Part shown: positions 51,790 to 54,032 of the stretch, one piece after another
Numbering within the stretch: position 1 is the stretch's first letter
Layout: every line of letters begins with the position of its first letter
NCBI GenBank assembly: GCA_903900345.1
Contig: CAIUMO010000029.1
Span: forward strand, 1-54,032
DNA length: 54,032 nt
Reading direction: 5' to 3'
Origin: an uncultured bacterium
GTDB taxonomy: Bacteria > Patescibacteriota > Saccharimonadia > Saccharimonadales > Saccharimonadaceae
The notes under the pieces: generated by a model
What the model was told of the DNA's origin: nothing
Seen by the model: the letters and a program-made list of their open reading frames with translations, nothing else
Database searches by the model: none
Position numbers and translations under genes: made by a program

Positions 51790-53757
51790 GTGGATAAATT
51801 TGTACTCAAAAGTGATTATCAGCCAACTGGCGATCAGCCGAGTGCTATCAAGCAACTAATTGATGGCCTGGATAATGGCGTCCACGAACAGACGCTGCTT
51901 GGCGTTACTGGTTCAGGTAAGACTTTTACGATGGCGAACGTTATCGCTAATCGCAATGTGCCGACATTAGTTTTGGCTCACAATAAAACTTTGGCGGCCC
52001 AACTTTACAGTGAATTTAAATCATTTTTTCCAGATAACGAAGTTCATTATTTCGTTAGTTATTTCGATTATTATCAACCTGAAGCTTATATGGCTAGTAG
52101 TGATACTTATATTGAAAAGGACAGCAAAATTAATGACGAGATTGATCGGCTGCGTCATGCTGCTACCTCGGCGTTATTGACTCGACGTGACACAATCATC
52201 GTTGCTAGTGTTAGCTGTATTTATGGTATCGGTTCGCCCGAAGATTATGCCGGCATGGCTATCTTGATTAAACGCGGCGAAAAACGTCAACAAGATAAAT
52301 TCGTACGCTTACTAACTGATATTCAATATCATCGCAACGACATCGATTTTCATCGCGGAACATTCCGTGTTCGTGGTGACATAGTTGATGTTTTTCCGGC
52401 CGGCAGTGATGTAGCTTATCGGGTGGAGTTTTTTGGTGATGAAGTCGAGCGCTTAACACGCGTTGATCCATTAACTGGCGAAATATTGGCCGAACCAACT
52501 GAGGTGAAAATCTTTCCAAGTAGCCATTACGTTACACCCAAGGAAAAAACCCAGCAGGCAATAGAAGGCATTAAAAAAGAGTTTGCTAGTCGTCTGGAGT
52601 ACTTTGAAAAGCACGATAAATTACTTGAAGCACAGCGCCTATCGCAACGCACCAAATATGACATTGAAATGTTGGAAGAAACCGGCTTCGTCAAAGGCAT
52701 CGAAAATTACAGTCGCTATTTAACCAATCGTGAACCAGGCGAACAGCCAGCGACATTAATGGATTACTTTGCTGATGACTTTTTGTTGTTAATTGATGAA
52801 AGCCATATGACATTACCGCAGGTCCGTGGCATGTATAACGGCGACCGCGCGCGCAAAGAAGTACTGGTGGAATATGGTTTCCGTTTGCCGTCAGCCCTTG
52901 ATAACCGACCACTGACATTTGAGGAGTTTAATCGTCATATCAATCAAGCAATTTACGTATCAGCTACCCCAAGTGAATATGAATTGTCGCACAGTCCTAA
53001 ACCAGCTGAACAGATTATTCGCCCAACTGGACTAATCGAGCCCGAAATTATTATTCGTCCAACCAAAAACCAAATTGATGATTTGATTACTGAAATTCGC
53101 GACCGTGTTGCCAAACATCAGCGCGTTTTAGTAACAACGCTGACTAAACGCATGGCCGAAGATTTGTCGACATATTTGCAAGAAATGGATATCAAAACTG
53201 CCTATATCCACAGCGATGTTGATACGTTAGAACGTGGCGATATTCTAAATGACTTACGCAATGGTGTTTATGATGTCTTGGTTGGCATTAATCTGTTACG
53301 TGAAGGCTTAGATTTACCAGAAGTTAGCATGGTAGCGATTATGGATGCTGATAAAGAGGGTTTTTTGCGTAGCAGCGGTGCTTTGATCCAGACCAGCGGA
53401 CGTGCCGCTCGACATATCGATGGCAAAGTCTTTATGTACGCCGATCGAATGACTGATTCAATGAAGAGGGCGATTGACGAGATGAATCGTCGTCGTGATG
53501 TTCAAATTGCCTACAATAAACAGCACAATATTACACCTGAAAGCATCGCCCGTGAAGTTGGCGTCGGTCTGCGCGCCTTGATTCCTAAAAAAGCTGACGA
53601 ATCACACAAATTAAACCTAAAAAAGATTCCGAAGGACGAATATCCAGGCTTAATTCGCGAGTTAACTGGTCAAATGGATATGGCCAGTGCTAATTTGGAA
53701 TTTGAAAAAGCCGCCGAATTACGCGACATGATTGCGGATATCAATAACAAATTATAG
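51790..53757 (+). CDS. uvrB: UvrABC system protein B
   Basis: 655 aa, GTG start. UvrB is the helicase-like core of nucleotide excision repair, verifying lesions delivered by UvrA and recruiting UvrC. The Walker A motif is GVTGSGKT (residues 38-45), and the beta-hairpin is around [14 protein letters not shown]. The domains that follow (LIDESH for Walker [45 protein letters not shown] and QTSGRAAR) are intact. A C-terminal UVR motif ([19 protein letters not shown]) for UvrC contact is present. The GTG is set by the -10 box 6 nt upstream. Confidence 0.98.
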   Translation: MDKFVLKSDYQPTGDQPSAIKQLIDGLDNGVHEQTLLGVTGSGKTFTMANVIANRNVPTLVLAHNKTLAAQLYSEFKSFFPDNEVHYFVSYFDYYQPEAYMASSDTYIEKDSKINDEIDRLRHAATSALLTRRDTIIVASVSCIYGIGSPEDYAGMAILIKRGEKRQQDKFVRLLTDIQYHRNDIDFHRGTFRVRGDIVDVFPAGSDVAYRVEFFGDEVERLTRVDPLTGEILAEPTEVKIFPSSHYVTPKEKTQQAIEGIKKEFASRLEYFEKHDKLLEAQRLSQRTKYDIEMLEETGFVKGIENYSRYLTNREPGEQPATLMDYFADDFLLLIDESHMTLPQVRGMYNGDRARKEVLVEYGFRLPSALDNRPLTFEEFNRHINQAIYVSATPSEYELSHSPKPAEQIIRPTGLIEPEIIIRPTKNQIDDLITEIRDRVAKHQRVLVTTLTKRMAEDLSTYLQEMDIKTAYIHSDVDTLERGDILNDLRNGVYDVLVGINLLREGLDLPEVSMVAIMDADKEGFLRSSGALIQTSGRAARHIDGKVFMYADRMTDSMKRAIDEMNRRRDVQIAYNKQHNITPESIAREVGVGLRALIPKKADESHKLNLKKIPKDEYPGLIRELTGQMDMASANLEFEKAAELRDMIADINNKL

Positions 53758-53794
53758 GTATTCCTAATCCTGGTTTTATACTACTGTAACTCCA

Positions 53795-53889
53795 TCTCAC
53801 CTCACGGGTCCTGCCGCTCGGTCCGCCCCGCCTCGCGTCACCCGTCTAAGTCTGCTACTTAAGGCTAGGGCCAAAGAGTCGTATTGTTT
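53795..53889 (+). repeat. Second copy of the 5' module of the 35351 element
   Basis: 95 nt matching 35361-35395 plus 35440-35499 with three mismatches, lacking the 44-nt hairpin present in the other copy (35396-35439). The junction lies at a GCCCC repeated on both sides of the insert. Both copies lie just after a plus-strand gene (rmuC and uvrB) and are GC-rich in an AT-rich background. No right-hand inverted arm is found before the window ends. Confidence 0.9.
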
Positions 53890-53906
53890 TTAAGATAATT
53901 TAAATA

Positions 53907-54031
53907 CGTTCAACACCACTTGGTTCAGTGCAGATGGATGCGTAGCGGTAGCGGAGGCCAAGCGCCACGTGCTGACCACTTCGTGGTCACACGTAGAGTG
54001 GCCATCTGCCTGGACTAAGTGGTGGTGAACG
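53907..54031 (+). other. Long imperfect hairpin after the repeat
   Basis: A 15-bp outer stem with one mismatch (53907-53921 with 54017-54031) continues through GCAGATGG/CCATCTGC and ends in a TGACCA-CTTCG-TGGTCA hairpin (about 53973-53989). It has the shape of a structured RNA or a palindromic element. No family recognised; it may continue past the window edge. Confidence 0.6.
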
Positions 54032-54032
54032 G

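Overview
The window looks like a chromosomal piece of a Patescibacteria (CPR) bacterium, most likely Candidatus Saccharibacteria (TM7) or a close relative. This is inferred from gene content: adenosylcobalamin-dependent ribonucleotide reductase, split transketolase, a full non-oxidative pentose phosphate set beside enolase and a phosphoglycerate mutase tail, many small membrane proteins of unknown function, prepilin-type surface proteins, AT-rich DNA and short intergenic gaps. TAA, TAG and TGA are all used as stops, so the standard bacterial code fits.

Layout. 1-1404: lower glycolysis (gpmI end, eno). 1480-6099: a probable vitamin B12 module made of a cob(I)alamin adenosyltransferase (+), then on the minus strand B12-dependent nrdJ, a DUF4430 (transcobalamin-like) anchored protein and a DUF6580 ECF-like membrane protein, with thioredoxin divergent from nrdJ. 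The nrdJ promoter carries two NrdR-box-like palindromes 32 bp apart. 6141-6534: tRNA-Cys, tRNA-Leu and odd palindromic debris. 6586-11796: lemA, htpX, a membrane protein, a cysteine-poor ligA and a ZIP metal transporter. 11848-18118: RRM protein, candidate small RNA, a prepilin-LamG fusion, an ABC-2 exporter, murF and a frameshifted anchored protein. 18190-24274: information processing (leuS, rpmF, nusB, Nudix, rnc, rpsP, KH protein, trmD). 24498-29379: small membrane proteins, tRNA-Gln, a prepilin-beta-propeller fusion flanked by two paralogous membrane proteins. 29584-35330: a heterodimeric ABC exporter, PAP2 phosphatase, rmuC. 35351-35740: a GC-rich structured element whose 5' part recurs at 53795. 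35761-42985: aquaporin-like channel, pheS/DUF3850-like/pheT, FKBP, trxB, ppa. 42999-50589: Rel and the pentose phosphate cluster. 50600-53757: two proteins of unclear role, then uvrB.

How the genes work together. Imported and adenosylated B12 would feed NrdJ, with thioredoxin and TrxB (41464) as reductant. RpiB, Rpe, split transketolase, transaldolase, class II aldolase and a PfkB kinase would interconvert sugars that drain through PGM and enolase. Two prepilin-anchored binding proteins are candidates for contact with a host cell.

The broadest signal is in gene starts. About a dozen genes have a TATAAT-like -10 box ending 6-9 nt before the start codon and no Shine-Dalgarno, which implies leaderless mRNAs. 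Operon-internal and some other genes have clear AAGGAGG or GGGGG-type sites. All identifications come from reading the sequence; no database search was run.
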